Position numbers and translations under genes: made by a program. 64,000 nucleotides of DNA from Volutella citrinella (taxonomy: Eukaryota > Ascomycota > Sordariomycetes > Hypocreales > Nectriaceae), in assembly GCA_034401135.1 (NCBI GenBank), contig JAWZSP010000007.1, positions 310,001 through 374,000 on the forward strand. Reading direction: 5' to 3'. Numbering within the stretch: position 1 is the stretch's first letter; every line of letters starts with the position of its first letter. Under the pieces are notes generated by a model that was not told the DNA's origin, did not search any database, and saw only the letters and a program-made list of their open reading frames with translations. Of this stretch, positions 10,534-22,259 are shown in pieces.

Positions 10534-13500
10534 GTTGCCCATAGCCCCAAAGCCATCACAGTGCTAATCAAGCATTGAGTGCAGTCTCCTCGGCGCCATG
10601 CGTAACGCTATCTATCCGCCTCACTTGATCTGCCAACACGGCACACATCCTCTGCAGTATAGAGCAACTGACCCAGTACTTCCCTTCCTATCATCTCCTT
10701 GACCCACCGAACCAATACAGACAAACCCGGGCTTCTTCAGTAGATGCAAGGCGGGATGACGCGCGGGATTCCCTTCTTCTAGCTCGATGTTCCATCGCAA
10801 CTTTAGATGTTCATACATCAGGTCCTGCGTACAATGCAACTACGAAACGGCTCGACCAGTGTATCGCGCCCGATGTCATATGGTAGCGGAAAGAAGGTGC
10901 TGTCGATAGCAGCGGCCATGGCAGTCTGTCTTCTGTCTCGTTGATGGATATATTGTCGAAGAAGAATGTCTATCCGGGAACATGAGACAGTTAAGGTGCG
11001 CCTGTGTCGTGGCTTCGGGCTGCGTGACCCTCGAATGGGACATGCGGTTGCCGTTCGATAGCTTCCTGACCACCTCTCCAAGCCTGGTGTCCAGCGGAAT
11101 AGATGCCGGTCATTTGGTCATTCCTTGTGTCGAATTTTCAACCACCGCACTGGGGTGAACTATCAGGCCAGTACTCGCCCGTAACAAATGCGAGGAGGGC
11201 CACACAGTTGAGCTGCCGGTTGACAATTAGGGATGAAGTGAAAATGGGGAGAGCCCCGAAATATCTGTATGAGCAAGAAATAGATGCTCGGGGGGGAGGG
11301 ACAGATCTATGTGGGAAGTATTTCCAGCACTTGGAGCACCAGCCCTTTGGAGCAGAAACCCATTTCTGTGAATCAGAAGCACAGCGATGTAGTCTATCAA
11401 GGTGCTAGCAGCCACGATCCAGTTAGCTTCATCATTGGTATGTCCTGGGCATTTGACACATCCGTCAGCCACATTCATGTCTCGGGTTGCAAGTCAAAGA
11501 TGTCGAGTGTTGATCCTGGGGGCTCGGGAACCAATTACGACATCAAATCTGCTGGTGACAAGGCTCGAATAGCTAAAAGATGAGATGTCGTGGAAATTCG
11601 CCACTTACGAGGCTTGGAGGCTTGGAGGCTTGGAGAGTTTTCGTGTGGAAAACTGAGGAATTTGTCATGAAATATCGCAATCATTGACGCGGAGGCTCCA
11701 CATACAGTGAAAGGAAATCTGGCAAAATATCCAAGCATAGGCAAGATATTGTTGGCGTAGGAGGGAGTCGTGGACCGTCAGACTCAAGACTTTGGAACAC
11801 TGAGGGTCATGCCGTAGCTGGGCCTCGTTCTCAAAGATGAGGTTTTCCAATGGCCATTTCAGGGAGCCATCAACAATCAGGCATCGAGGCCTAAAGTGTA
11901 GGCAATTCTATCAAGCCAAAGCTGGCGTAAGTTTATTCTCTAGCGTTATCGGGGCGTCTTGGGCTCGTGCACTTCTCACCACCGGTTGCAACTTGCAAGT
12001 GAAGGTGCGAGTTGGACAGACCGGCTCAAATGACTATTTCATTTCCCCGTGCGATCTTTCCCATACCTGGTGTCACAAACCATCAACTTTGTACTAGGTT
12101 TCGGTGGGTGGTTTCCCTTGCAGGTCCGGCCACAACCGTCTGGTGTTGATCCGAGCTACGGTGGTCTGTTTCCAGACCAGGCATGGCTTTTTTCCCCAAT
12201 TTTAGAGAGAGTTGGCTTTCAAATAAGATTAATGGGTGAACTATCTGTCGCTTATCTCCAGGAGATTTTCAGCTTCTTTGTGTCGAGGCTGTCTGAGGAT
12301 AAAAGCAAGATTACCTACACCCGGAGGATGGCTGATCCGACTGAGACGGCGAGCAGCTGACATTCTCGATCTGATGCCCTCGAGAACTGTTTTGGTACTG
12401 GATATGTGTATATCTGCTCTAAATCAACATCGGTAAGCTGGAAGCTGGACAGCGGCATCCAAGAGAGCGTCGTTGCTATCCAGCACCTTGTAGTATCGAG
12501 AGGGTCTCTACTGGACCTGTCAGCGTTGAAAAGCACAGAACCACGTCTACTCAATATCTCAGCGCTTAGCTTAATCAGCCGCTGCACTCTGCTGATGACG
12601 GCTACTCTTTGCTCTCCATCTCCTGCAAACCCTCGTCTCTTTCTGTTCATGTCGATGCCATATCTATATCACTCAGGAATGGAGATGACTTGGGAGGAAC
12701 AATTGTGTGCAGGCGCATGCAGGAGGGAAGTATTGGATTTCAGACACACCATCAGACCTGCTAACTGCTGGTTTTCTCTGAGATATCGATTTATTGCCGT
12801 TGAACCAGGGACAAAGGCACGACTTCGTCTTTATAATCTACAGTCACTTGATCCACCACACCCGCCCCAAGCAGGGCGAATCGATAGTCCAGATAGAATC
12901 GATCCTACTCTGACCATCATTGGATTTCTAGGGTTCCCCAGCAACCTGTCGCGACTAATGCGGGACTACTATGCGCCTCAAAGTCTCACAACAAAGTAAA
13001 CAACAGCCTGCACCTGGTCACTCGAGGCAACGTGGCGCAAAGGCCCGTGTGAAGCTTAAATCCTCCCGCGACCGATGCCAGCCAGTCCAGCCACAGCCTT
13101 TTTCCAGTGGGGTCACGCCACAACTGTTGAGACGGAAATATGCTGCCCATTCCAACGAAGCCCGACCGGGAGACGTAGGCGGACATGATCGGCGGCGGAG
13201 ACGGCCCCCGCTGTCTTGTGCGGCACGGCGACGAGGCTTATACGGGTGAAACGCTGCCGGGACGAGGATAAATAGGGCTGGGCTGCCAGCACGCAGCGGT
13301 TGATCCGATGCCGGGATGGCGCTGATCGTCGGCGCTAAGGTGATCGACAGGGCAGTTTCGCTGGCGTGCACGGCACTACAGTACTTGTATGCAAATAATG
13401 CAAGCATTAGCGCGGTGACGTCTGAGACAATGGTCGCGATTGAATGCCAGCCAGGGAGCCGGGCGCTCGCGAGGGATGGATGAATGCCCTTGTCTAATTG

Positions 13501-13574
13501 CACCGCCTCTGTGCGTTCATTAATTCATGTTTAATAATTCATAATACTCCGGGACTCCGTAATATGCGTGATAC

Positions 13575-13636
13575 ACAGCGACAGCAAGGCCTCAGCGCCT
13601 GGGACGCGTGAATCCACGCGGGACAGCTGTCGCTGT
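13575..13636. repeat. Nested inverted repeat
   Basis: ACAGCGACAG (13575-13584) is the exact reverse complement of CTGTCGCTGT (13627-13636). Inside it, CGCGTG AATC CACGCG (13605-13620) forms a perfect 6-bp hairpin. No gene is attached. Confidence 0.7.
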
Positions 13637-14311
13637 TTCACGACGAATCCTTCCGGGAGGCGCATGGGCGATGGCGAAACGGCACTAATTTATTACACTG
13701 CGCTTTAGCTTGCTCGGTCCCGAGATTGACAGCGACCCGCGGCTGGGTTGATTGGATTTGGGTGAGCACATGGATACGGGCACCAAGATGAGACGAGGTT
13801 GGTGCTTTGCAGCGTCCGAGTCACAATGTAAATCCAGCCGCCGATTATTTTAAACTTTTTTTCTTCAATTGGCTATCAAGTTCAGAGGCCCCAGGACACG
13901 CAGCCGTCGCAAACGCCACACCCGTGGGTGCCTTTGAGTACAGGTGTATCTTTTGAGTCCAGGGATATATGCCGAGCCCAGGACGGCGAGACAAAGAAAA
14001 TGCAAATAAAAGGGGCAGATGAACCTGCGAGATGCAGCCCCCCAACGCTATAATATTAATACAACCAAATGAGAAGAGCCCCAGTGAAGACGGGCCCTGT
14101 ATTTGGATCGTCTAGTTCGAACCACGCGCTTGCGCCCACCAGACATGTCGTAGAGCTTTGGTCATTAAAGCAACGCCTGTGGCGTCTGTGTGTGCCTGTT
14201 TCTTTTTTCTTCTTCCCTTTTCCCCCTTCAGTCCAGCTGTGGGGAGGCCCAGAGCGGCATGCATGTGCCCTCCCTCCCGTCCCGCCACTGTGGCGTTGCT
14301 GTGTTGGCCTT

Positions 14312-16777
14312 TCATGGGGCGCCGGGTGTCACCTCTCGAGCTTGAGGCTTGGTCTCTGTCTTGGGCTTCTCTGGTGCCCTAGGAGCCTCCTCCGCAGGCT
14401 TCTTGCCTTCGGGTTGGTGCTCTTCCGCCTTCTTCGCCGCTGGCTTAGGCTCGTCGGGCTTATGCTCTCCGGGTTTATGCTCCTCAGATTTATGCTCCTC
14501 AGATTTATGCTCCTCAGGCTTATGCTCCTCGGGCTTGTGTTCCTCGGGCTTCTTCTCGTCGGCTTTGTTCTCCGCCGGCTTAGGCTCATCGAGCTTCTTC
14601 TCCTCAGGCTTCTTCCCCTCGGGTTTCTTCTCTTCCGGCTTCTTCTCATCCGGTTTGTGTTCTTCCGGCTTCTTCTCTTCAGTCTTGTGTTCTTCTGGCT
14701 TGCTCTCCGCCGGCTTGTGCTCCACGGTATGGTTTCCGACATGCAACATCTCATCTGGCTTCTTCAAGTCCGGCTTGTGCAATTCTGTGCTGTTTCCGAC
14801 ATGCGTCTTCTCTTCCGGCTTCTTCACCTCAGGCTCCGGCGGCGGGTCGGGCAGCACGTCGTCCTTGAGTGTCTCCTTGGGCTCCTTCTTTGGCGGCACC
14901 TCCTGCTGGTCCTCTGGGCTCAGGACCTCGGGAACCGGGGACTCTGTCGGCTCCGGGGCGTCGGCGTAGTTGAGGCCCACGATTGGCAGGTCCTCCTCGC
15001 AGAATTGGCGCAGCGGGATGAACTGCTCGTCCTCGGCGTCCGTGTAGACGCCGCCAAACTCGTCGTCGAAGCCCTCGGGGTACCCCTTCTCCACCATCCA
15101 GATGCGGCCGTCGATAGTGTTGGTCGCGATGGGTAGCTCGTCCTTCATGGCGCGAATGGCGGCGCGCAAAAACTCCCTCATGTGGGGAAAGTACCACGAG
15201 GAGCGGTGCTTGTTGACAAACTCGCTCTTGTCGCACGTGTTGTGGTAGAAGCCGTAGATGATCTGGACGCCAATGTTGGTGCCGAGCCTCAGGCTCTGGA
15301 CCCACTCCCTGGCCGAGTGGAAGGGCCGCTCGTCCTCCTTGAGCTCGCTCCACAGCCTCACGAAGCCCTGGAACAGCGACGAGGGCAACTGAATGTGGTA
15401 CGGCGAGAAGTACTCGTTTTCGTGCATAAACTTCTCCTTGACGGTGGCGGTGAGGTCGTGGTTCTTGTATTGCAGCTTCTTGAGGAAGATGTCGTTGTGG
15501 CACTGCGTCTGGGTGAAGTGGCCCTCCATGTCGAGGAAGATGTGGAACTCGGTCTCGTCATTTTCGTCCTTCTTGGGCTCGGGCAGCTTCAGTCCCTTCT
15601 TGACCTCGAGGGGAAACTCGCCGCCGTTAAGATCGACCATGCGCTGGTACTCCTGGCGGGCGTACAGGGTGGAGAGGTAGTACTGGTCCGAGTTGTGGAA
15701 GTGGTAGTCGGGGTCCCAGTTGAGCTCAATGTAGTCCAGGACGGCGGTCATGAGCTTGCGCAGGTCGGCGACGGGGGAAATTACGGTCCCCGAATTAAGG
15801 AAGCGAGACTCGCTGAAGGGAAGCTCGCCATTTTCCGACTTGGGTCCCCATTTGAAACGCGGCAGGTCGGAGTAGGGGACGAGCCAGCAACGGGGGTCCT
15901 CGCGAGGGCCAGGGAAGCAACCCTTGTCGGTGCCCCAGAGGATGGTCTGGCGGATGCCCTGGCGGTGCAGCTCGTCGACGGGGATGCCGCGCTGGTCGGC
16001 TAGCTTCTGGTCGGCACGCGCACGGAATTCGAAGTAGCGCTGGATCATAGTCTCGGCGGGGATCTGGGCGAGGACATCGTAGCCGTCGACGATGACAACC
16101 AGGTCGTCGTCGCTGTCGGGTCCTAGACCTGTCAGGTAGCGCTCGACGGCGCGCAGCTTGGCAATGTGCGCCTTCTTGGCGTCAAACTTTCCCTTGCCCT
16201 TGTAGCCCAGGATGTGTGGGATGGGATAGCGGTTTACGAGGGCGGACGTCACGCCGGCGCAAAGTGGTGGCTGCACAGAGCTCGAGGGGACGAGGTAATG
16301 CAGTCGGGATATTTGAGTCTTGTTTTCTGGGTGGGCGACATTGTATTGGTCGTCTTTGGCGGCTTCTTCGGGCTTGGGTTGGCCGCCAGTGGGCTTCGGG
16401 ACTGGGGTAGGGTCCTGTGCGTGGGCAGAGCCATGGTCAGCAAGCGTAATCCAGAGAATTGGGCAGGCCAGGAGCCATGAGAGGTATGAGAAGAGGGCGG
16501 CGGAGCGGTTGATAGCAGTGTTGTCGAGGAAAAGGCTGGTAGTTTTGCACGCCGGGCAGGGAGGTTCGTCATGACGGTGGTGGTGGTGCTGTCCAGTCGA
16601 GGCAGAGGCAGAGCAGATGATGACAGCACACCACAGCAGTGCGGGTGCGGATGCGCATGGGGTGGGGGGAGGAAGACTAACCACTTGCTGTAAATTGTAG
16701 AGAATAATGAGTGACAGAATGGCAAAGGCGGCAAAAACAACGACGTTGCGTCGAGCCAAACCAGCTGGGCCAATCAT
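14312..16777 (-). CDS. PLOD-type glycosyltransferase, type II membrane protein with KPEEH-repeat tail
   Basis: Two exons on the minus strand, 16777-16682 and 16414-14312, giving 732 aa. The 267-bp intron has GTTAGT, CTGAC and CACAG signals. It is a multiple of three with no stop, so an unspliced frame also stays open. Residues 12-28 form one membrane anchor ('VVVFAAFAILSLIILYN'), typical of Golgi or ER transferases. The catalytic domain (about 70-520) shows 'VVIVDGYDVLAQIP' (DxxD-type metal site), 'SRFLNSGTVISP' and 'HNSDQYYLSTLYA', the arrangement seen in the glycosyltransferase domain of procollagen lysyl hydroxylases and related enzymes. About 190 C-terminal residues are Lys/Glu/Pro/His repeats (KPEEH, KPEEK, HVGN), probably disordered. 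Acceptor and sugar are unknown. The open frame extends upstream to 17089 without similarity; the ATG at 16777 fits the anchor. Confidence 0.8.
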   Translation of the reverse strand: MIGPAGLARRNVVVFAAFAILSLIILYNLQQVVSLPPPTPCASAPALLWCAVIICSASASTGQHHHHRHDEPPCPACKTTSLFLDNTAINRSAALFSYLSWLLACPILWITLADHGSAHAQDPTPVPKPTGGQPKPEEAAKDDQYNVAHPENKTQISRLHYLVPSSSVQPPLCAGVTSALVNRYPIPHILGYKGKGKFDAKKAHIAKLRAVERYLTGLGPDSDDDLVVIVDGYDVLAQIPAETMIQRYFEFRARADQKLADQRGIPVDELHRQGIRQTILWGTDKGCFPGPREDPRCWLVPYSDLPRFKWGPKSENGELPFSESRFLNSGTVISPVADLRKLMTAVLDYIELNWDPDYHFHNSDQYYLSTLYARQEYQRMVDLNGGEFPLEVKKGLKLPEPKKDENDETEFHIFLDMEGHFTQTQCHNDIFLKKLQYKNHDLTATVKEKFMHENEYFSPYHIQLPSSLFQGFVRLWSELKEDERPFHSAREWVQSLRLGTNIGVQIIYGFYHNTCDKSEFVNKHRSSWYFPHMREFLRAAIRAMKDELPIATNTIDGRIWMVEKGYPEGFDDEFGGVYTDAEDEQFIPLRQFCEEDLPIVGLNYADAPEPTESPVPEVLSPEDQQEVPPKKEPKETLKDDVLPDPPPEPEVKKPEEKTHVGNSTELHKPDLKKPDEMLHVGNHTVEHKPAESKPEEHKTEEKKPEEHKPDEKKPEEKKPEGKKPEEKKLDEPKPAENKADEKKPEEHKPEEHKPEEHKSEEHKSEEHKPGEHKPDEPKPAAKKAEEHQPEGKKPAEEAPRAPEKPKTETKPQAREVTPGAP
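14385..14820. repeat. 15-bp-period coding repeat (KPEEH/KPEEK)
   Basis: The 3' end of the glycosyltransferase gene repeats a 15-bp unit (GAGGAGCATAAGCCT and variants) many times. The opposite strand also stays open, as a Ser/Cys/Gly-rich frame, simply because of the repeat. Confidence 0.85.
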
Positions 16778-19700
16778 CCCAGATGGTGCCTGCTGCTCGA
16801 CGGCAACAAGCACAAGGGCAGAGGGGAGGGCCAGGGAGAGGATGAAGGAGGAGGAAAGGAAAGAATGGAGGAGACCAGCCTGAGCTTCATCCGAGTGGTG
16901 AGTGACGAGGACTAATACTACCAGTCTGTCTGTGTCTGTGTCTGTGGTGGCAGGCGGTGGGTGGTACAGTGGAGAGCTGGCGCTGCCGGCATGCGGGACT
17001 GGGCTTGGCTGGTGCAGGACGTAGTACAAGGTACTCGGGGGGGCACGCCAGGGCAAAGCAAGCTCAGCGGGCGAGCACCTTAATAACAATTAAAATAGAC
17101 GGGCACGAAAGTGAACGGGACGGGAATCTGGGGTGAGCGGGTGTGGGTGGGCGTCGAAATGTTATTAACGGACAGACAGACGACTAGGAGCATGGGCGGC
17201 ACCTTGGTGGGAGCAGCCCGATGATGCGCCTAGGGGACCTCAGATGGGACCCGGGAGGACATGAGGAGCAGGAACCCGAGAGAGAAGCTCGCTCCCCCCC
17301 TGGGACCTAATTCCTGACTGACAGCAGTCGAATCGAATCGGGGCTGGGCAGCGCGGTCGGGCCGACCGGGGTGTGTTTTGCTCGCCGCCGCTCTAGGGGC
17401 GGCTGGCGATGTCTCTCTGCATTGGAGGCGATGGCGGGTGCCTTTTTTCGTGCTTTCTTTATTTCATTTTTTAGTGCTGGGGCCCATTGTGCAGGCCTTG
17501 GCTCTTGGCCCTTGTGGCCTTGGCTCTTGGCTCGTCGGGGAGGAGCGAGCGGACACGGGGCCCGGAATTGGGGTACGCGGCACGCAGACCGGAATTACAC
17601 AGAAAACTTGGCGGCCATCAAGAGGCTCTGGGTCCTTGATCGGGAGGGCAGGGCATGGGCAAGGGCCATCAGAGACCTATTGGTATTGGAAGTGTAACTG
17701 GCTGGCAGTGGCTGCAAGTGACAGGTTGGGTGGGCTGGGTCACACGCCAGATGCCATGCCGATACGAGGGATGGCTGGTGCTGCTACTGCTAATGCTGCT
17801 GCAGTCAGTCGTCACTATGACTGTATCACAGCGGCCAGTTCGCTTCCCGTCCGAGTATAACAAGCCACACCACCCGAGGTATGGAGGTAATCAGCAGCGG
17901 CAGCGCGCCCTGGAGTTACTGTTGGTGCTAAATCCGCGCTAGCCACTGCCCAACTCCCTCCGCTGATAAACCCCACCCACTGGGGAGGGCGGGCCCTTTT
18001 CCACGCCTGGGGACGGAGCGCGGGAGGATCCTGGGCTGGGCATACGTCGTTGCGTCTAAAATTGCCCAGGGCTGGCGATGGCTCGCTCCCTGGCACCCGA
18101 GCGCATGGACGGAGACTGATTCGCGTGCCAGAAGCATCAGGCATTTCTGGCCAAGGGCCGTGTCCGTCTTGGTATGGGAGGCTGCAATATATGAACCACC
18201 GCTAGTCGCTAGCTCCAACTGCGCCGACTCCTTTGATGGACTGATGGATGAGATTCTGCTGCTGCGACTTCTTGTCCCCGCTGCCGTGGCCGGAGACTAC
18301 AGTCTGTCAGGCCCGTATCTGATCCGCCCGTCAAATCCACCCATCCCATCTCACCCACCGCAGCCGAGTCGCCGTCCTCAGAAGAGCGAGCGTCACAACC
18401 GCGCGCTCGGGGAGTCGGGGGGCCCAGGCTACGTCCCCCCTCCCCATTTTGGGCCAGTTGGAGAAACCCTGCGGTGCTGGAGAGGCCCACCTCCGTCGTC
18501 GCCGGTGCTCCTTGGCTGCTTGGCTTCTTGGCTTGCTCCAGCACCAGCACAACATCACTCCAGCCAAGCACAGCAGACATTAGACAGCATTGACAGTGTG
18601 TTGGAGCCCTCCGCCCCCCTCCGCTGGCCTCCGCCCCTTCCGCCGCCCCTCCGGCCCTTCATTGGCACACACTGCCTGTGCCTGCCTCCTGGCCCAGCGG
18701 ATAGAACGGCCGCGCGCCAAGTCAAGGACTCTCTTGGCGCTCGCTTGGCCTTCGCCTTGGCTGTCGCAGCCAAGTTGCCGTTCTCGCCGTCGCCGTCGCC
18801 CAGTTGCAGTCTGCGGCACCCCGTAATCCCATTCTGCTCGCCTTTGAGCCAGCTGTCTCGTCGCGATGGCGGGCCGGCTGTGTCAGGCTCCGTGGGCAAG
18901 CTGTTGGACGTTGGTCCCGTCATGTTATGCGTTTTGTGGCGCTGCCGGGAACATGGCTCAGCTTCACACCACCTATTCACTGGTGAGGAGGCGGCGGTGG
19001 CGGCAGCGGCCCAAACGGACCCGATTGATTACGGCGCTAGAAGGGAAAAATGGCTGCGAGGAGGCCAGATACCCATTGCGCCGTCCAACACTGATTGTGC
19101 AACTGTCTTACTGTAGTCCAGCTGGCCAGCCCGTCCGTCATCCCGTCCACAGTACAGTCTCCCTGGCCAGTGCAGTCCGGTTTGGGTACCCGACGGGCCC
19201 CTTCGCAATCCTTCATCCCCATCCTGCTCAGCCTTTCGAGAGACGAAGTGCCGACCTTGGCCTGTAGCTGGTTAATTGCTGGTAATTATTGAATTAATGA
19301 ATTGCCATTGCTACCAACACTTGTTCCCATTCCTCCTTGAGCCTCAGCCACCTCCTCGCCCCTCCACATTCAATGTCTCTCTATTTTTGGCGCTCGTCCT
19401 GTGAGATGAGATGCCACTGGGCTGACGCATGACAGAGGGCGGCAAAGGGGGCGGCTCGCAATCGTGCCGTACGTGGTGATTCAACATGTCACTGCCCGCT
19501 GCCATTGGTATTCCGTGCCTGATTGTCCAATAAACCGCCCTCCATATCTAGTTATCGTCTCCTTCCGCAAGGGAGCAGCAATCAGAGGACAAGTGACCCA
19601 ATACCTAAACGGGGGGCCCCAGTCCCAGTGTGGCAATTCGAAACGGGGGGCACGTGATGCCATTGTGATGACACTAGCCTCGCCCTGACTGGCCTCCAGC

Positions 19701-20968
19701 TCTCCAGCTTCCTATCGCAGCAGGAGCTCAAATGGCCACAGCTGCCGGGGCATGGATGCATCGGCTCACCCAAACGCCGTCCTCCGCCATGCGATTGCGA
19801 GGAACCCCTAGCATGGCCCGGGGCTTGGCACCGCAGCTGGATGTTTGGGCCTGGCTTGGCCTGGGCTTGGCCCGGCAGTGTGGCACCCTCGCGCACTGGA
19901 GCGACTCCACCCCGTCCCCCTCTGTCCATCTTGCACAAGCGAGACCCAATTTCTTTTTCTCCCGTTCGCCTGCAAGCCCGAGACGTCCGTCGAGTCGCTA
20001 GCGGAGATAATCACTCATGTGGTGGGCTGCTCGATATGTGCGTCTGATAGTGAAGCAGATATGTTGCGACGAGCTGAGCAGGGTTAACGAGGCGGGGGGG
20101 GGGCCACACGCTGGATGACGCCGCTTATCCGTCATGTGCCGCACGCGACTGGCGGTGGTAATCTACGTCCATATCGGGCCTTGACAAAACGTAATAGATC
20201 GCGATTAGGTCGCCGTCCTTTTCAGTTCTGCCCTATTCTAATACTATACGCGTACTGATTACGGCTTGTCTGCTTCCACATGGGCAACAAACTTGCCAAA
20301 CCCAGACGACGCCTCAACAAGCCCCGTCTCAAAATCTCCCGAGGCGCGAGGGCGGCTAACACTTGTCATTTATTTTTAATGTCCGCACATGCGCATGAGG
20401 CGGCCCTTAGCCATTAGCCAAGGCATAGGCCCAGGAACCGCCCATGGACGGCAACTCGGAAGCGGCCCCCCCCACTTCCCCCGGCGCAAATCAAATCTCG
20501 ACTGCCCCCCTCGTCATCCCTGGTTGTCCAACGTCCATCAAGGTATTAATTAGCATGGCACTGGGCCGTCGAGACGCGCGGTCATCGGGCCAAAGGTGGG
20601 TGGGATGAAATTTGAACTGGAGTCTGCGTGCATGCCGCGCCCGACCCCCAGCGCCTATCTGCAGTCGAAAGCGGGATTTGCTGGCCCGCCGCGGGATATG
20701 CTGGCCGAGCAGTTCTTGGCAATGCAGAGTCGCCATTGTTTATACCTGCAACCCGGCTGGAGGCCTCGCAGCCTCGTCGAAACGCGTAGAGTAGCACGAC
20801 GACAATTATCAGCCATACCTGACTTGATGGCGGGGGTTGGTTTGTCTGGACACAGTGCTCATCAGCCACAGACATGCACACACCGACATCTGAGCCGCCT
20901 CGGAACAGACAACATCGACGAAATGCCAAGATTTATTAGGGGTTCCTGGGTTGATCTACACGCCAATT
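16778..20968. other. 4.2-kb GC-rich non-coding block
   Basis: Upstream of the glycosyltransferase and downstream of the nitronate monooxygenase. It is C-rich (CCTCCGCC-like runs near 18600-18660). The longest open frame (18160-19116, plus) is Pro/Ser/Arg-rich without a recognisable domain and is not accepted as a gene. It could hold a long promoter, a long leader or an unrecognised non-coding RNA. Confidence 0.45.
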
Positions 20969-22259
20969 TCACAGCTTCGAAATCATGCCCCCGGCCTTTT
21001 GCATCCATGCCACGGCGTCGTCCACAAACTCGTCCACCACCACCTTGGCCGGCTTCTCCTCGTCCACCACGGCCGCGCACTTGCCCATCAGGAAGCGCCG
21101 GAACCGGTACAGATCCAGCGTGTCGTCGTCGCGGTCCATGTCGTACTCCCACGGGATGATGCCCTTAGACGTGAGCTCCCGGAGCTCGTCCTGCCGATTC
21201 TCCTCCCAGTCCACAATGTACTCGTTCTTGCGCACCCGCATGGGCCGCCCGCTGTAGACTGGCCGGAGCCGTCAGCTTCCATGGTTTTCAGATCCATCGT
21301 TAAGACTTACTTATCGTCCGCACATTGTCGTCGTGGCCCGCCGTCCGGAGCGCCTCCTTGTGAGCCTCTGGGGCGCCGGCCTCTTGGGTCAGGACGAACC
21401 GCGTGCCCACCCACACGGCGCTGGCGCCCATCATCAGCGCGGCGGCGAGCAGCTGGCCGTTGTGGATTCCCCCGGCGGCGACGACTTGCACCGGCTTGCC
21501 CGTGAGCGGGGACCGGTGGTCCTTGACCTGGTCCACCACCGTGGGGATCAGCACCGTCGTCGGGATGTCGCCCGTGTGGCCGCCGCCCTCGCCGCCCTGC
21601 GCGCAGATGATGTCGACGCCCAGCGCGAGGCACTTGGGCACATGCTTCGGGTGACCGATCATGTTCATGTAGGCCACTCCGTTTGCGTGCAGTTTATCGA
21701 CGACGGCCTTTGGCGGCACCCCCACGGCTGAGACGAACAGCTTGGCCCCTGAATCGATAATGACATCAATGAGTTCGTCCAGCTTGCCCTTTGTGTAGTC
21801 GTAGCTGTCGGCTGCTTGTCAGTGATGTGACCTAGTTGATGAAACCACGATGTAGAGGCCCTTGCTAAGCAAACGTAGCATATAACCCCAACCAAGCATG
21901 TTCAGCCGTCCAGACTTACTTGGTCTTCCGGGCATTCCCCCCGATCTGTGGCAGCAACAGGTCGATGCCAAACGGCGCGTCTTTGTCGATAAGGTGGCTC
22001 TTCAACTCGGCAATCTGCTCCCGCAGCATGTTGGGCGTATAGGCCATGCCGCCGAGCACGCCGAGCCCGCCCGAGTTGGTCACTGTGGCAGCCAGCTTGG
22101 GGCCCGCTGCGACGTTCATCCCCGCGAGCATGATGGGGTGGTTGATGCCGAACCAATCGGTGATGGGGGTTTTGATTCTCTCTATGCGGGCCGGGCATGT
22201 CAGCTTGCACTCGGAACGCGGACCGGGGAGGGCATGGTTGCCATACGTGGGGAAGCCAT
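20969..22259 (-). CDS. Nitronate monooxygenase (2-nitropropane dioxygenase family)
   Basis: Four exons on the minus strand: 22259-22247, 22181-21920, 21804-21311 and 21258-20969, giving 352 aa. Introns are 65, 115 and 52 bp. The first exon is only 13 nt (MASP plus one base), and the splice gives 'MASPQRIKTPITDWFG', the expected start of this family. Motifs in order: 'NHPIMLAGMNVAAG' and 'GGLGVLGG' (FMN-binding barrel start), 'AQGGEGGGHTGDI' (with the catalytic His), 'VVAAGGIHNG' (phosphate binding) and 'ASAVWVGTRF'. The enzyme uses FMN and oxygen to oxidise alkyl nitronates such as propionate-3-nitronate to aldehydes and nitrite, probably as detoxification. It is cytosolic. No neighbour suggests a pathway. 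Confidence 0.93.

Larger units (their letters stand above)
9167..14311. other. 5.1-kb gene-poor block
   Basis: No gene can be modelled. Short open frames exist on both strands, but none has a family motif or a consistent splice pattern. The stretch 11665-11890 (minus) is protein-like in composition and may be a relic. A CTG repeat lies at about 10501-10533 and a hairpin-forming inverted repeat at 13575-13636. The part nearest 9167 is the MFS promoter, and that nearest 14311 holds the 3' UTR of the glycosyltransferase. Confidence 0.5.

Noticed and set aside
12406..12999. 197-aa frame in the gene-poor block
   Set aside because: No recognisable motif; a competing frame on the opposite strand is equally plausible.
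14100..14135. GTTCGAA reminiscent of a tRNA B-box
   Set aside because: The flanking bases do not form a T stem or cloverleaf on either strand.
18160..19116. 318-aa frame in the GC-rich block
   Set aside because: Pro/Ser/Arg-rich composition, no domain, no supporting promoter or splice signals.
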